From NCBI RefSeq assembly GCF_028609805.1, contig NZ_CP063189.1:2170001-2234000 (forward strand): 64,000 nt of DNA, read 5' to 3'. The notes under the pieces were generated by a model. The model searched no databases and had not been told where the DNA came from. It worked only from the letters and a program-made list of their open reading frames with translations. Position 1 is the first letter of the stretch, and every line of letters begins with the position of its first letter. This document shows, one piece after another, positions 43,989 to 52,840 of the stretch. Origin of the DNA: Corynebacterium massiliense DSM 45435 (GTDB lineage Bacteria > Actinomycetota > Actinomycetes > Mycobacteriales > Mycobacteriaceae). The translations under genes were made by a program, and so were the position numbers.

Positions 43989-44456
43989 ATGTTCGTTATC
44001 GGGATCGTCCTGCTCATTTTCGCCGCGCTCTTCCTCATCGTTGGTGGCATGGCTGCCACGAAGAAGCTGCCCGGCAACAGCATCTTCGGCGTGCGCGTGA
44101 CCGAAGCGCGCCGATCCCGTGAGGCGTGGGACGCCACCCACGCGGTCGCCGGCCCAGTCTGGATGCTCGGCGGGGTAGCGCTCGTCTTCGGCGGGATCAC
44201 CGCCCTGTCCGCGCACGGGTGGATGTGGCTCATCCCGGTCGCCGCCGTACTCATTGCCATCGCCACGCTCTCGATCGGTGGCATCCTGGGTGCCCGCGCG
44301 GCGTACCTCCACGCCGAAGCGTCCGGCGATAACTCCGACGGCGGATGCGATTGCGGCGACGGTGGGGCAGGCGGATGCTGCTCCACGGATTCCGACTCCC
44401 GGAGCGTGGATCTCGATGCTCTCCGCAACGCTGCCCGGAGCGCCGATCAGCGATAG
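43989..44456 (+). CDS. SdpI-family membrane protein with Cys-rich tail
   Basis: 155 aa. Three helices (about 2-22, 55-76 and 80-102) and the motif LPGNSIFGVRVTEARRSREAWDATH fit SdpI, whose prototype protects Bacillus from its own SdpC toxin. The C-terminal tail is short and unusual: GGCDCGDGGAGGCCS, four cysteines in about 13 residues, then a polar end. The tail may bind metal. No SdpC-like toxin gene is nearby. Confidence 0.78.
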   Translation: MFVIGIVLLIFAALFLIVGGMAATKKLPGNSIFGVRVTEARRSREAWDATHAVAGPVWMLGGVALVFGGITALSAHGWMWLIPVAAVLIAIATLSIGGILGARAAYLHAEASGDNSDGGCDCGDGGAGGCCSTDSDSRSVDLDALRNAARSADQR

Positions 44457-45011
44457 GCGCCTTCCCGTGTCGAGTGTATCGGTGGGACGTTATTTCACCG
44501 TCACAGTGACTAAATAACCACGAGGGTGAGGGTGGGAAATTTCGATTGTGATCGGTGGGGATCTAACGCAAAACGGACACGTGGAATTTACCGCTTCTGT
44601 GGGCGTCACCCATTACCACCGTTCCTAAACCACTGTCGCGCCGGCGCTCCGAAACGAATACAAAAGCTCCGGAATGAGTAGAGGGCGGGAGCGAGTTGCG
44701 TGGGGGAGAGGAGCGAACCAGGGAATCCCCGGGGCCATCTGAAGCTACAGAACTATTGGCAGACGCAGAACTATTGATGCTGCCACTCATGGGGACAGTC
44801 AACTATTTACACTCCCGTGGTGCGTTGCCGCTACCGTGGAGCGCTGCCTTTATGGATCCGCTCTGCTTGGGCTCTCCGAGACGGAACGCGATTGAGCTCG
44901 CGGATCTTCCGCACGACCGCGCCGCGTCTGAAGCTCGGCGTCTAAAGTCCCGCGGCCGGCGGGATCATTCATCCCAGCGCCGTGGGTTGCTACCTTACTA
45001 GACTCTGCGGC
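44457..45011. other. Gene-free stretch with an inverted repeat
   Basis: I see no convincing gene in these 555 bp; the short open frames have poor composition. GTTATTT (44489-44495) pairs with AAATAAC (44512-44518), around an inner GTCAC-A-GTGAC. That could be a regulatory site or the end of the SdpI transcript. The rest may be worn-down coding sequence. Confidence 0.4.
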
Positions 45012-46004
45012 ATGCCCGCATTCCTCAAGAAAATAGACCCGCTCATACTGCTCATCATTGCGGCGGTGGTGGTCGCGATTATAGCGCCGGCTCAGGGGGA
45101 GTTCGCGCGCGTCTTCAAAGTTCTCACCAACCTTGCCATCGCGCTTCTTTTCTACCTCTACGGCGCCCGGCTGTCACCGCACGAGGCGCTCGCCGGGTTG
45201 AAAAACTGGCGACTCCACCTCACCATCGCGGCGTTCACCTTTGTCGCTTATCCGTTCATCGGATTGCTGCTCCGCCCGGTAAGCACGCTCATCCCGCACG
45301 AGCTGTATCTCGGCATCTTGTTCCTCACCCTGGTGCCCTCGACGGTGAACTCGTCGGTGACGTTCACGTCCATCGCCAAGGGCAACGTCGCGGGTGCCAT
45401 CGTGGCGGCGTCGATGTCGAACTTGGTCGGGGTCGTACTCACCCCGTTACTCATCGCCGTGTGTATGGGAGGTGAAGAAACGGCGGATGGCGGCATCCAC
45501 ATTGACGCCTCGGTTATTGGCGAGATCGCCCTGCTCCTGCTCCTGCCGTTCGCGTTGGGGCAGCTCACCCGACGGTGGGTGAAGGACTTCGCGGCGAACA
45601 AGGGCACCAAGATCGTCGACCGCGGTTCCATCACCATGGTGGTCTACTCGGCGTTCTCCTCCGGCGTGGCCGCGGGCATCTGGTCCGAGATCGGGGTAGG
45701 GGAGCTCGCCTTCCTCGTCGTCTTCGCCATCACCCTCGTCGCCGTCATGCTGTGGTTGACGCGGATGATTTCCACGAACCTCGGGTTCTCCCGCGGGGAC
45801 GTCATCGCCACGCAGTTCTGCGGTTCGAAAAAGTCGTTGGCAACCGGTGTGCCCATGGCGTCCGTCATCTTCGGCACTGGTGGAACGCTGGGTCTCATCA
45901 TCCTGCCGCTGATGATTTACCACCAGGTCCAGCTGATGATGTGCTCGGCACTGGCCTCGCGGTATGCGACCTGCTCTGCAACCGGGGCGGACGCGGGCCA
46001 CTAA
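45012..46004 (+). CDS. Bile acid:sodium symporter-family transporter
   Basis: 330 aa from ATG 45012 (MPAFLKKIDPLILLI), about nine or ten helices. The BASS/SBF (PF13593-like, YfeH) pattern is visible: ALLFYLYGARLSPHEAL, LVPSTVNSSVTFTSIAKGN, CGSKKSLATGVPMA and ILPLMIYHQVQL. Bacterial members move organic anions or have unknown substrates. It stands as a single gene with a small hypothetical gene 23 nt downstream. Confidence 0.88.
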   Translation: MPAFLKKIDPLILLIIAAVVVAIIAPAQGEFARVFKVLTNLAIALLFYLYGARLSPHEALAGLKNWRLHLTIAAFTFVAYPFIGLLLRPVSTLIPHELYLGILFLTLVPSTVNSSVTFTSIAKGNVAGAIVAASMSNLVGVVLTPLLIAVCMGGEETADGGIHIDASVIGEIALLLLLPFALGQLTRRWVKDFAANKGTKIVDRGSITMVVYSAFSSGVAAGIWSEIGVGELAFLVVFAITLVAVMLWLTRMISTNLGFSRGDVIATQFCGSKKSLATGVPMASVIFGTGGTLGLIILPLMIYHQVQLMMCSALASRYATCSATGADAGH

Positions 46005-46027
46005 TCCCGCGCGGTAGCATTGCCCCC

Positions 46028-46339
46028 ATGACAAACAGGCTCTACGTGCGGACCACGCTCACCATCCCCGGCGCCGGCACCGCCATCCACGTCGCCCAGC
46101 TGAGCGAGATCGACGCGTCCACATGCCGTATGGATCGGCTCATCGCCCTCACCCCTGATCACGCCATCGCCGGGGCGGCGAGCGAGAACGCGGTAGAGGG
46201 GAACATCGACAAGCCGAACCGCCGGGTGCCGCACCCGGATAGCTACGACAACTTCGAGAACATCGAAGCAGAATACGTCAGCGAGGGCGACTTCGAGGCC
46301 CTGTGGGCCGAAGCGCAGGCGAAGTTCCCCAGCCTTTAG
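46028..46339 (+). CDS. Small hypothetical protein
   Basis: 103 aa, starting MTNRLYVRTTLTIPGAGTAI. It is soluble and acidic towards the end, with no motif recognised. It lies directly after the symporter gene, and its stop overlaps the end of convergent azlD by 4 nt. Codon use looks genuine. Confidence 0.6.
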   Translation: MTNRLYVRTTLTIPGAGTAIHVAQLSEIDASTCRMDRLIALTPDHAIAGAASENAVEGNIDKPNRRVPHPDSYDNFENIEAEYVSEGDFEALWAEAQAKFPSL

Positions 46340-46704
46340 AGGATCACGTTCACCAGCAGCATGTAGAAGGCCGTCCCGCCGAAGATAGATAGGCCGGAAC
46401 TGCGCCGCCATGCGTGCAGTACCACGGTGAACGCAACCGCGGCTAGAACCGCCCCGAGACCGCCGAACAGCCCGGCCCGACCCTGCCCCCAGACCGCGTA
46501 GGTGACCAGTACGGCCATGACGCCGACCGGCATCATGCGGGCGAGGTTCTCCACCAGCTCGTTGCTGCGCGTAAACCGCATGAGCGAGAACGGCAGCTGG
46601 CGCAAAAGCAGGGGCACGATGCCGACGGGGATGAGGACGGCGGCGACCATCGACAAGCTGGTGCCTTCGGGAAGGCCGTACTGCCCGGGGTCGCCGCTAG
46701 CCAA
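46336..46704 (-). CDS. azlD: AzlD-type branched-chain amino acid exporter subunit
   Basis: 122 aa from TTG 46704, three or four helices. Family segments are LPEGTSLSMVAAVLIPVGI, LRQLPFSLMRF and VENLARMMPVGVMAVLVTY. AzlD works with AzlC (BrnE with BrnF in C. glutamicum) to export branched-chain amino acids. The partner gene upstream is broken, so this subunit is probably without function. The start codon is uncertain. Confidence 0.75.
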   Translation of the reverse strand: MASGDPGQYGLPEGTSLSMVAAVLIPVGIVPLLLRQLPFSLMRFTRSNELVENLARMMPVGVMAVLVTYAVWGQGRAGLFGGLGAVLAAVAFTVVLHAWRRSSGLSIFGGTAFYMLLVNVIL

Positions 46705-46728
46705 AAGTTCGTACTGAAACAGCGCGCG

Positions 46729-47345
46729 CTACTTCCCGTCGATTCCAGCTGACGCCACGGACGTGGTTTCACGTGAAACATCGGCACGCGCAGCCTGCGA
46801 CCGTGGGCCCTTGTCCCGCCGCAACGCGCTATCCAGCTGCGGCGAAAAGTGCCGCGCAAGCACGAAGACGAAATACACGGTGAGCGCAACCATGAGGAGC
46901 TGGTCCGGAAACAAGAGAGCGGCGGCCAAGCAGACCCCCGCCGCAGCGAGGAGGGACCAGTCGGGGCCGGCGCAGGACGCATCGTAAGTAAGCACGACGA
47001 AGAGGGCGGTCAGTGCAAAGTCCATGCCCTGCACGTGCGGCGGGACCGCGAGACCCACCAGGGCGCCCGCGATCCCGCTGCCCACCCAAAGCGCCTGGGC
47101 GAAGACCTGGATGGTCAGCAGACGCGTACCGCTCAGCGCCGCCGGATCGGGCGTGGCGGAAGTTCAACATGAACCCTGTGACCGCCGCCGAAACGGGGCC
47201 TGGGCGCCCACCACCACGCAAACCCGGCCTGCGCGACCAACAGGCCGAAGGCGAGACCCAAGGGGATAAGCCCCAGGGCGGCGGCGGAGGTGTCGCGGAG
47301 TCCGCGCCGGATGTCGCTACTGCGGGTCGTGTCCTCACTACGCAT
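46729..47345 (-). pseudogene. azlC: azlC (brnF-like) pseudogene
   Basis: Three pieces of one AzlC protein lie in three frames: the N-terminus (RRGLRDTSAAALGLIPLGLA through AWWWAP), then GPVSAAVTGFMLNFRH, then LSGTRLLTIQVFAQALWVGS to the end, TAG at 46729. Segments between them are missing, including the MEFLA-type region and the stretch after NFRH. At least two small deletions have occurred. A perfect parS lies inside its last part. Confidence 0.8.
46765..46780. other. parS: parS centromere site 4
   Basis: GGTTTCACGTGAAACA with a perfect 14-bp core, inside the 3' part of the broken azlC, where it encodes VSRET on the - strand. Confidence 0.92.
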
Positions 47346-47389
47346 AACCAGACCATACGGTCTAGTCGCGGTAAAGGGGAGGCTGGCCG

Positions 47390-47986
47390 CTAATTATTTG
47401 CAACGTCGGCGGGGAAGGTGGAAAACATCGGCAGAGGGGACTCCTGCCGCCGCATCACGTTGCCCCAGAGATCCACCGCGCCCGGGGTGATGACGTCCTG
47501 GGGGAGGGCCGGCGCGATGAACCAATCCCCGCGCTCAATTTCCTCATCCAGCTGCCCCGGGGCCCACTCGGCGTACCCGGCGAAGAAACGCATGCCATCG
47601 ATAACCGCACGCATGTCCTCCGGATCGGCATGCATATCCACATGCGCCATGCGCGGCGCCAGGCGGTTGAGGTGCGGATGCTTGTCGATGTCCACTCCCT
47701 GCTGTGTGCGCCCCACGCCGATGACCGCCTGCTGGTTAAGCGGGCCACCGATGTAGAGCGCCTGCGGCTTAGCCACCACGGGCATCCAGTCCGGCAGGAC
47801 GTTGAACACGGCGACCTCGGAGCGCTTCGTCAGGTCGACGCCAAGAGTCAGCGCGTCGGAGCACTCCACGAGCAGGATGACGGAGCGCGCGAACTCGGGG
47901 GAGAGCATCCCGGGTGCGGCCACCAGCAGCATGCCGGGGGCGGGTTCGTTGCGCTCCAGGGCGTTAAACAGGCGATCTGCGTACAT
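47390..47986 (-). CDS. yqgE: YqgE/AlgH family protein (UPF0301)
   Basis: 198 aa. Family hallmarks are PGMLLVAAPGMLSPEFARSV, YIGGPLNQQAVIGV, FAGYAEWAPGQLDEEIERG and W. The molecular role is unknown. The ATG at 47986 overlaps the pcnA stop by one base (TGATG), which implies coupled translation; a GTG one codon earlier is also possible. The pair is conserved beside mutT4 and murJ in the Corynebacteriales. Confidence 0.9.
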   Translation of the reverse strand: MYADRLFNALERNEPAPGMLLVAAPGMLSPEFARSVILLVECSDALTLGVDLTKRSEVAVFNVLPDWMPVVAKPQALYIGGPLNQQAVIGVGRTQQGVDIDKHPHLNRLAPRMAHVDMHADPEDMRAVIDGMRFFAGYAEWAPGQLDEEIERGDWFIAPALPQDVITPGAVDLWGNVMRRQESPLPMFSTFPADVANN

Positions 47987-49422
47987 CACTTCTTAGAATC
48001 CCACCACTCGCGCAGCTTCGCAATGGCCTCCTCGCGCTCGAGAGGGCCGTGCTCGAGGCGCAGATCCTTGAGGTACTTCCACGCCTGGCCCACCTCGGGC
48101 CCGGGCTTGAGATCGAGGATCTGCATGATCTCGTTGCCGTCCAGATCCGGGCGCACGCGCGCGAGGTCCTCCTTCTCCTGGATCTCCGCGATGCGCTCCT
48201 CGAGTTGGTCGTAGGTGCGCTGCAGGCGGCGTGCCTTGCGCGCGTTGCGCGTCGTGCAATCCGCGCGCACCAGCTTGTGCAGGCGGGGAAGGAGCTCCCC
48301 GGCGTCGGTGACGTAGCGCCGCACCGCCGAGTCAGTCCACTGGTTCTCGCCGAAGCCGTGGAAACGCATGTGCAGGTACACCAGCTGGCCGACGTCTTGG
48401 ATGACCGCCTTCGGGTACTTCAGCTTGCGCATGCGCTTGCGCGCGAGCTTCGCGCCGACCACCTCGTGCTGGTGGAAGGACACCTTGCCGCCGGTGGTAT
48501 CGCGCGTGTCCGGCTTGCCGATGTCGTGCAACAGCGCCGCCCAGCGCAACACCAGGTCTGGGCCGTCCTCCTCTTGGTCCATCGCCTGGCGCAGCACCTG
48601 CAGCGAGTGCGCGTAGACGTCCTTGTGCTGGGCGTGCTCGTCCGGCGCCATCGACAAGGCGGGCACCTCCGGGATGACGCGCTGGGCGATGCCGGTCTCA
48701 CACAGGAGATCGATGCCGTCCCACGGGGCGTCGCCGCAGATGAGCTTGTCCAGCTCCACCTGAATGCGTTCGACGGTGATGCGGTCGATCTCGGCGGCCA
48801 TGTCGGACATCGCCAAGCGCACGCGCTCGGAGACCCCGAAGCCCAGCTGGGAGACGAAGCGGGCGGCGCGGAGCATGCGCAGCGGATCGTCGTGGAAGGA
48901 GATCTCCGGCGAGTCCGGCGTATCGATGATCTTCGCCTGCAGATCCTTCAGGCCCTCCATCGGATCGTGGAAGGTGGTCGTGCCGTCGGGTAGGAGCTCC
49001 ACGGCCATGGCATTGACCTTAAAGTCGCGGCGCACGAGATCGCCTTTGAGACTGTCGCCGTAGACCACCTCGGGGTTGCGGGAGTCGCCGTCGTAGGAGT
49101 CCGCGCGGAACGTCGTGATCTCGATCTGGTTGCCGCGGTAGGCCGCGGACACGGTGCCGTACTCGATGCCGGTGTCCCAGACGGTCTCGGCCCACTCGTC
49201 CAAAATCGCATGGACGACGTCGGGGCGGGCGTCCGTGGTGAAGTCGAGATCGTTGCCCAGGCGGCCGAGCAACGCGTCGCGGACGGGCCCGCCCACGAGA
49301 TAGAGGCTGTAGCCGCGGTCGGCGAAGCGTTTCACGAGGCCGGAAAGGAGGCGACTGAGCGATGAGATCGTGGCGTCAGCGCGTGCTAGCGCTCCGATGA
49401 GCTGAGTGTCTCCAAAATTCAC
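47986..49422 (-). CDS. pcnA: CCA tRNA nucleotidyltransferase / poly(A) polymerase family
   Basis: Adds or repairs the 3'-CCA of tRNAs. It is 478 aa from GTG 49422 ((M)[14 protein letters not shown]). The nucleotidyltransferase head has [13 protein letters not shown] and the metal-binding DLDFTT. Next comes [11 protein letters not shown], then [10 protein letters not shown]-terminal HD domain has [12 protein letters not shown] and HEVVGA. A much longer frame upstream runs into the Arg-rich start of mutT4 on the other strand and is not believed. Confidence 0.93.
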   Translation of the reverse strand: MNFGDTQLIGALARADATISSLSRLLSGLVKRFADRGYSLYLVGGPVRDALLGRLGNDLDFTTDARPDVVHAILDEWAETVWDTGIEYGTVSAAYRGNQIEITTFRADSYDGDSRNPEVVYGDSLKGDLVRRDFKVNAMAVELLPDGTTTFHDPMEGLKDLQAKIIDTPDSPEISFHDDPLRMLRAARFVSQLGFGVSERVRLAMSDMAAEIDRITVERIQVELDKLICGDAPWDGIDLLCETGIAQRVIPEVPALSMAPDEHAQHKDVYAHSLQVLRQAMDQEEDGPDLVLRWAALLHDIGKPDTRDTTGGKVSFHQHEVVGAKLARKRMRKLKYPKAVIQDVGQLVYLHMRFHGFGENQWTDSAVRRYVTDAGELLPRLHKLVRADCTTRNARKARRLQRTYDQLEERIAEIQEKEDLARVRPDLDGNEIMQILDLKPGPEVGQAWKYLKDLRLEHGPLEREEAIAKLREWWDSKK

Positions 49423-49450
49423 GCGGAAGAGTCTACTACGATTACTTAAG

Positions 49451-50311
49451 ATGACTAACCACGAAAAGTCCGGCGATAAGGCGCACCCGAGCGCCGGCAA
49501 CGGCAACGACACCGGAGACAAGCGCACCGATCCCCACCAGGGGTCTTGGCGTCGGCGCCGCAAGCGTGGTTCAGGCAACGGGGCCGGCCGGGCCGGCAAG
49601 CGTGGCGATGCCCGCCGGGGCGAGAGCAGGCGCAGCGAGAGCAGGCGTGGCGATAGCCGGCGCAGCAGCGGCCGGAACACGGGCCATGGATCAGCCCGCC
49701 CCAACCGCAGCAATCCCCGGAACTCCCGCACGCCGAAGGACGCCCGGAATACTCGTCCGACCCGCCCGCGCCACAGCAGCAATGATCACCACATGCCGAC
49801 GCGGGACGAGACATCGGCAGGCGGCCTCGTGGTCTCCGGGCTCGCGGAGGCCGTCGCGGCGGTGCCCAACCCGGGCCCAGACGATGTGGACATGTCGCAG
49901 ATCTACGTCGCCCTCATCGGGCGCCTCGATCGACGCGGCCGCCTGCTGTGGTCGATGCCCAAGGGACACGTAGAAGACGGCGAGGACAAGTCCGCCACCG
50001 CCGAGCGCGAGGTGTGGGAGGAGACCGGCGTGCACGGCCAGGTCTTCGCCGAACTGGGCACCATTGACTACTGGTTCGTGTCCGACGGCGTCCGCATCCA
50101 CAAGACCGTCCACCACCACTTACTGCGCTTTGTCGATGGCGTGCTCAACGACGAAGACCCCGAGGTCACCGAGGTGTCCTGGATCCCGGTGTCTACGCTC
50201 ATCGAGCACCTGGCCTACGCCGACGAGCGCAAGCTCGCGCGCACCGCGCACGACATCCTCCCTGAGCTGGCGGTAAAGGAGGCCGCCGCGGGAAGGACCA
50301 CGCCGCGGTGA
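49451..50311 (+). CDS. mutT4: NUDIX hydrolase with Arg/Ser-rich N-terminus (MutT4-like)
   Basis: 286 aa. The first 115 residues are a disordered, very basic region with short repeats such as [14 protein letters not shown]. The NUDIX domain follows, with the box [20 protein letters not shown] and then TGVHG (about 178-200), and [20 protein letters not shown]. The basic tail is shared with mycobacterial Rv3908 and may bind nucleic acid or membrane. It is first of the mutT4-DUF6049-murJ operon (GTGA overlap with the next gene). Confidence 0.9.
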   Translation: MTNHEKSGDKAHPSAGNGNDTGDKRTDPHQGSWRRRRKRGSGNGAGRAGKRGDARRGESRRSESRRGDSRRSSGRNTGHGSARPNRSNPRNSRTPKDARNTRPTRPRHSSNDHHMPTRDETSAGGLVVSGLAEAVAAVPNPGPDDVDMSQIYVALIGRLDRRGRLLWSMPKGHVEDGEDKSATAEREVWEETGVHGQVFAELGTIDYWFVSDGVRIHKTVHHHLLRFVDGVLNDEDPEVTEVSWIPVSTLIEHLAYADERKLARTAHDILPELAVKEAAAGRTTPR

Positions 50312-52833
50312 GCACGAATCTGCATCGCAACGGTGTCGGCGGCGGGCGTCGCCGGAAGCGGCCGGCCGCCGCTCTGCATACTGCCGCCGCCGCGGCAGCG
50401 GCGACGAGCCTGGTGGGGCTCGTCGGGTTTACGGGTGCCGGGATGGGCGCGCAATGTTTCACGGGAAACATTGCTGAGGCTGGGGCCACCGAGGCCGATG
50501 GTGCTACGGCTGACGCCGCCGAGACGGTCGCGCAGGCGGAAGGCACCGAGGCTGGCAGTGGGGCCGGCAGCGGAGCCGGCGGGATGGATCCGGCACGCCG
50601 CGAACTGTGGGATCCGGCGGGCGACAGCATCGCCGCCAGCACGCAGCCGCGGCTCCAACTGCAGTCGCTCGAGCTCGACGAGGAGACCGGCGAGCTGACG
50701 GCGAGCCTGCGCATTGAAAACACCACGGATTCGACCATCACCGGCGTGGATATCAACGCGTGGCGCGGCGAGAGGGTAGACAACCCTGCCACCGCCCGCA
50801 TGCACCTCGCGGGCGGGGACTACGGCTACTACGGCGGGCACACGTCCGTGGGGGATGTCGCCGCCGGCAGCAGCACCGAGGTCACCATGACCGTCCCAGC
50901 GGGCAGCGGGCTCGGGCTGGGGGAGGCCGTGGCCGCGCAGCACGAGGCTGCCGCGAACGCCGCCTCCGAGGACTCCGGTGACCACGCCGCGGTGCACCCG
51001 GCCGTCTTCCCCCTCCAATTCACGCTGACGGGATCGGCGTCGCCGGAAGGCTCCGAGGCCGGGGCGGACAATGCGACGACGCTCGCGACGGAGCGAACGC
51101 TACTCGACATCCCCGCGGGTTCCGCGGGCCGGGCGGGGGGGCAGAACCCGAATGCGGCGGGGGAGGAGTACCCGGATCTGACGGTGGTCTACCCGCTGAC
51201 GGCGAAGCTGGACATCCTGCCGGGGGAGACCGGTGAGCAGCCGCTTATGCTGGCCAGCGACAACTTGGCGCACGAGCTCGCAGCGGGCGGCCGGCTGGAC
51301 CAGCTGCTGGACAGCTACCTCTCCCACGATCTGCACGGCGCGGGCTGCGTCGCGCTCGACCCGGCGCTGGTGGACACCGTCGATCGCATGGCGGACGGCT
51401 ACCGGGTCTCCACGACGCGCCCGAAGGACGTGGCCAAACCGCAACGCCTGCGCGACTCGTGGTTCAGCAATACCAATAAGGAGCGCGGCCACGAGGGAAC
51501 CGGCGCGGCGGACGCCCGCGCCTGGCTGGACAAGCTCCGCCGCGTGGACTGCACCGTGTCCATGCCGTGGGCCAACGCGGATCCGTCGGCCGTAGCGCAG
51601 GCAGGAAACGACTTCCTCACCCACGAGGCGCTCGACCGCGGTCCAGAGACCATCGAGCGGGTGACTGGCCGGCCGGTGGCGACGGATCTGCTCGTGCCAG
51701 GCCCGGGGTATGTCTCCGAGCCGATGCCGCACCCGGTGCTGGTGGCCAACAACAGCACGTGGCACGGCAAGGCGGCGACGTTCGATGCCTCCCTCGGATC
51801 CCTCTTAGCCCAAGCGGGCCCGGAGCCGCAGACGCCGGGGTACTCCAACCCGGAACTGCGCTCCGACTATGCGGACAATTCCGAATACTCCCGTGCGCTG
51901 ACCTCCGCGGCGGCGCTCTCGCTCGCGGCGACGGAAACGCATCCCGCCCCAGCGGACACAGCCGACGACCCGGACGCGGAGAAGGAGGGGCCTGCGGTCA
52001 TCGCCAAGCTGGCGAACCTCCTGGACCCCGTCACGGCGGAGGAAACCTTGACCGCCGCGGAACAGGCGCTGAATACCGGCGCGCACCCGAAGCCGCTGGC
52101 CGAGGCCCGCCTCGAGGACGGCACCGCCAACGACGAGGAGGGGGTGCCGGCCGGCAGCCCGTTCATCGACCCGGCGGCCTTCAGCGCGGCGGACGTGCAG
52201 CAGGTGGGCCAACAGGCCGGCTACACCGACGACCTGATGCACATCCTGGTCGACGATCCGAACATCGCGCTGTCGCGCTACGGCTACACGCTGCCGCTGC
52301 GCCGCGGCCTGTTGCAGGCGCTGTCGGTGACCGAGCGGTCAAGTTTCCGCTCCCACGTGCGCGCGGTGGACAAGTTCCGCCGCCGGATGGACGAGCACGC
52401 CGGGGTGCTACGCGAGCTGCGCGCGTCCGTCGCGCTCATCCCGCCGGGCAACGTCTACACCCGCGTGTCGGACTCGTCGCCGCTGCTCATCGTGACCGAA
52501 AACGGGCTGCCGCTGCCTGTCGATGCCCGCATGCTTTACGATGCCGCCGACGGCGCCAGCCTCCACACCCCGGACCAGGTCTATATCCCGGCACGCGGAT
52601 CGATCACGGTGACGATGACGGCGGACCTGCCCAGTGAAATGGATCGCACGCGGTTGTCGTTATGGCTCGCCACGCCGGAGTTGGACGCCATTTCGGAACC
52701 TATCGATATTACCGTGCGGACCCGCGCCGGTATCGTAAGTGTGTACGGCGTGGGCCTTGTGGCCGCGCTTATCGTTCTTCTGGCCCTCCTTTTCCGGGTC
52801 GGTCGCAGAAAAAAGTTTGGTCGACATAGATAG
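50308..52833 (+). CDS. DUF6049 family secreted/membrane-anchored protein
   Basis: 841 aa from GTG 50308. A basic start is followed by a hydrophobic segment (about 25-50), then a long extracytoplasmic part rich in Ala, Glu and Gly. One helix near the C-terminus (about 809-830) precedes a basic tail, [12 protein letters not shown]. It corresponds to Rv3909, always next to murJ. Its function is unknown; position suggests a role with MurJ in peptidoglycan precursor export. A near-perfect parS is embedded in the coding sequence near residue 50. Confidence 0.85.
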   Translation: MSTNLHRNGVGGGRRRKRPAAALHTAAAAAAATSLVGLVGFTGAGMGAQCFTGNIAEAGATEADGATADAAETVAQAEGTEAGSGAGSGAGGMDPARRELWDPAGDSIAASTQPRLQLQSLELDEETGELTASLRIENTTDSTITGVDINAWRGERVDNPATARMHLAGGDYGYYGGHTSVGDVAAGSSTEVTMTVPAGSGLGLGEAVAAQHEAAANAASEDSGDHAAVHPAVFPLQFTLTGSASPEGSEAGADNATTLATERTLLDIPAGSAGRAGGQNPNAAGEEYPDLTVVYPLTAKLDILPGETGEQPLMLASDNLAHELAAGGRLDQLLDSYLSHDLHGAGCVALDPALVDTVDRMADGYRVSTTRPKDVAKPQRLRDSWFSNTNKERGHEGTGAADARAWLDKLRRVDCTVSMPWANADPSAVAQAGNDFLTHEALDRGPETIERVTGRPVATDLLVPGPGYVSEPMPHPVLVANNSTWHGKAATFDASLGSLLAQAGPEPQTPGYSNPELRSDYADNSEYSRALTSAAALSLAATETHPAPADTADDPDAEKEGPAVIAKLANLLDPVTAEETLTAAEQALNTGAHPKPLAEARLEDGTANDEEGVPAGSPFIDPAAFSAADVQQVGQQAGYTDDLMHILVDDPNIALSRYGYTLPLRRGLLQALSVTERSSFRSHVRAVDKFRRRMDEHAGVLRELRASVALIPPGNVYTRVSDSSPLLIVTENGLPLPVDARMLYDAADGASLHTPDQVYIPARGSITVTMTADLPSEMDRTRLSLWLATPELDAISEPIDITVRTRAGIVSVYGVGLVAALIVLLALLFRVGRRKKFGRHR
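50455..50470. other. parS: parS-like site 5 (one mismatch)
   Basis: TGTTTCACGGGAAACA: the core differs from parS at one base (T to G in the right arm). Flanking bases extend the symmetry to 22 bp (50452-50473). It is inside the DUF6049 gene, encoding CFTGN. Confidence 0.75.
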
Positions 52834-52840
52834 TTGTTGT

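Noticed and set aside
44696..45001. 101-codon frame upstream of the symporter
   Set aside because: Mixed composition, no family, no good ribosome-binding site; probably chance.
49327..49345. GTTTCACGAGGCC as a parS half-site in pcnA
   Set aside because: Only the left arm matches; there is no palindrome.
49423..49782. Long N-terminal extension of pcnA
   Set aside because: It is the antisense of the Arg-rich coding region of mutT4; the family N-terminus begins at GTG 49422.
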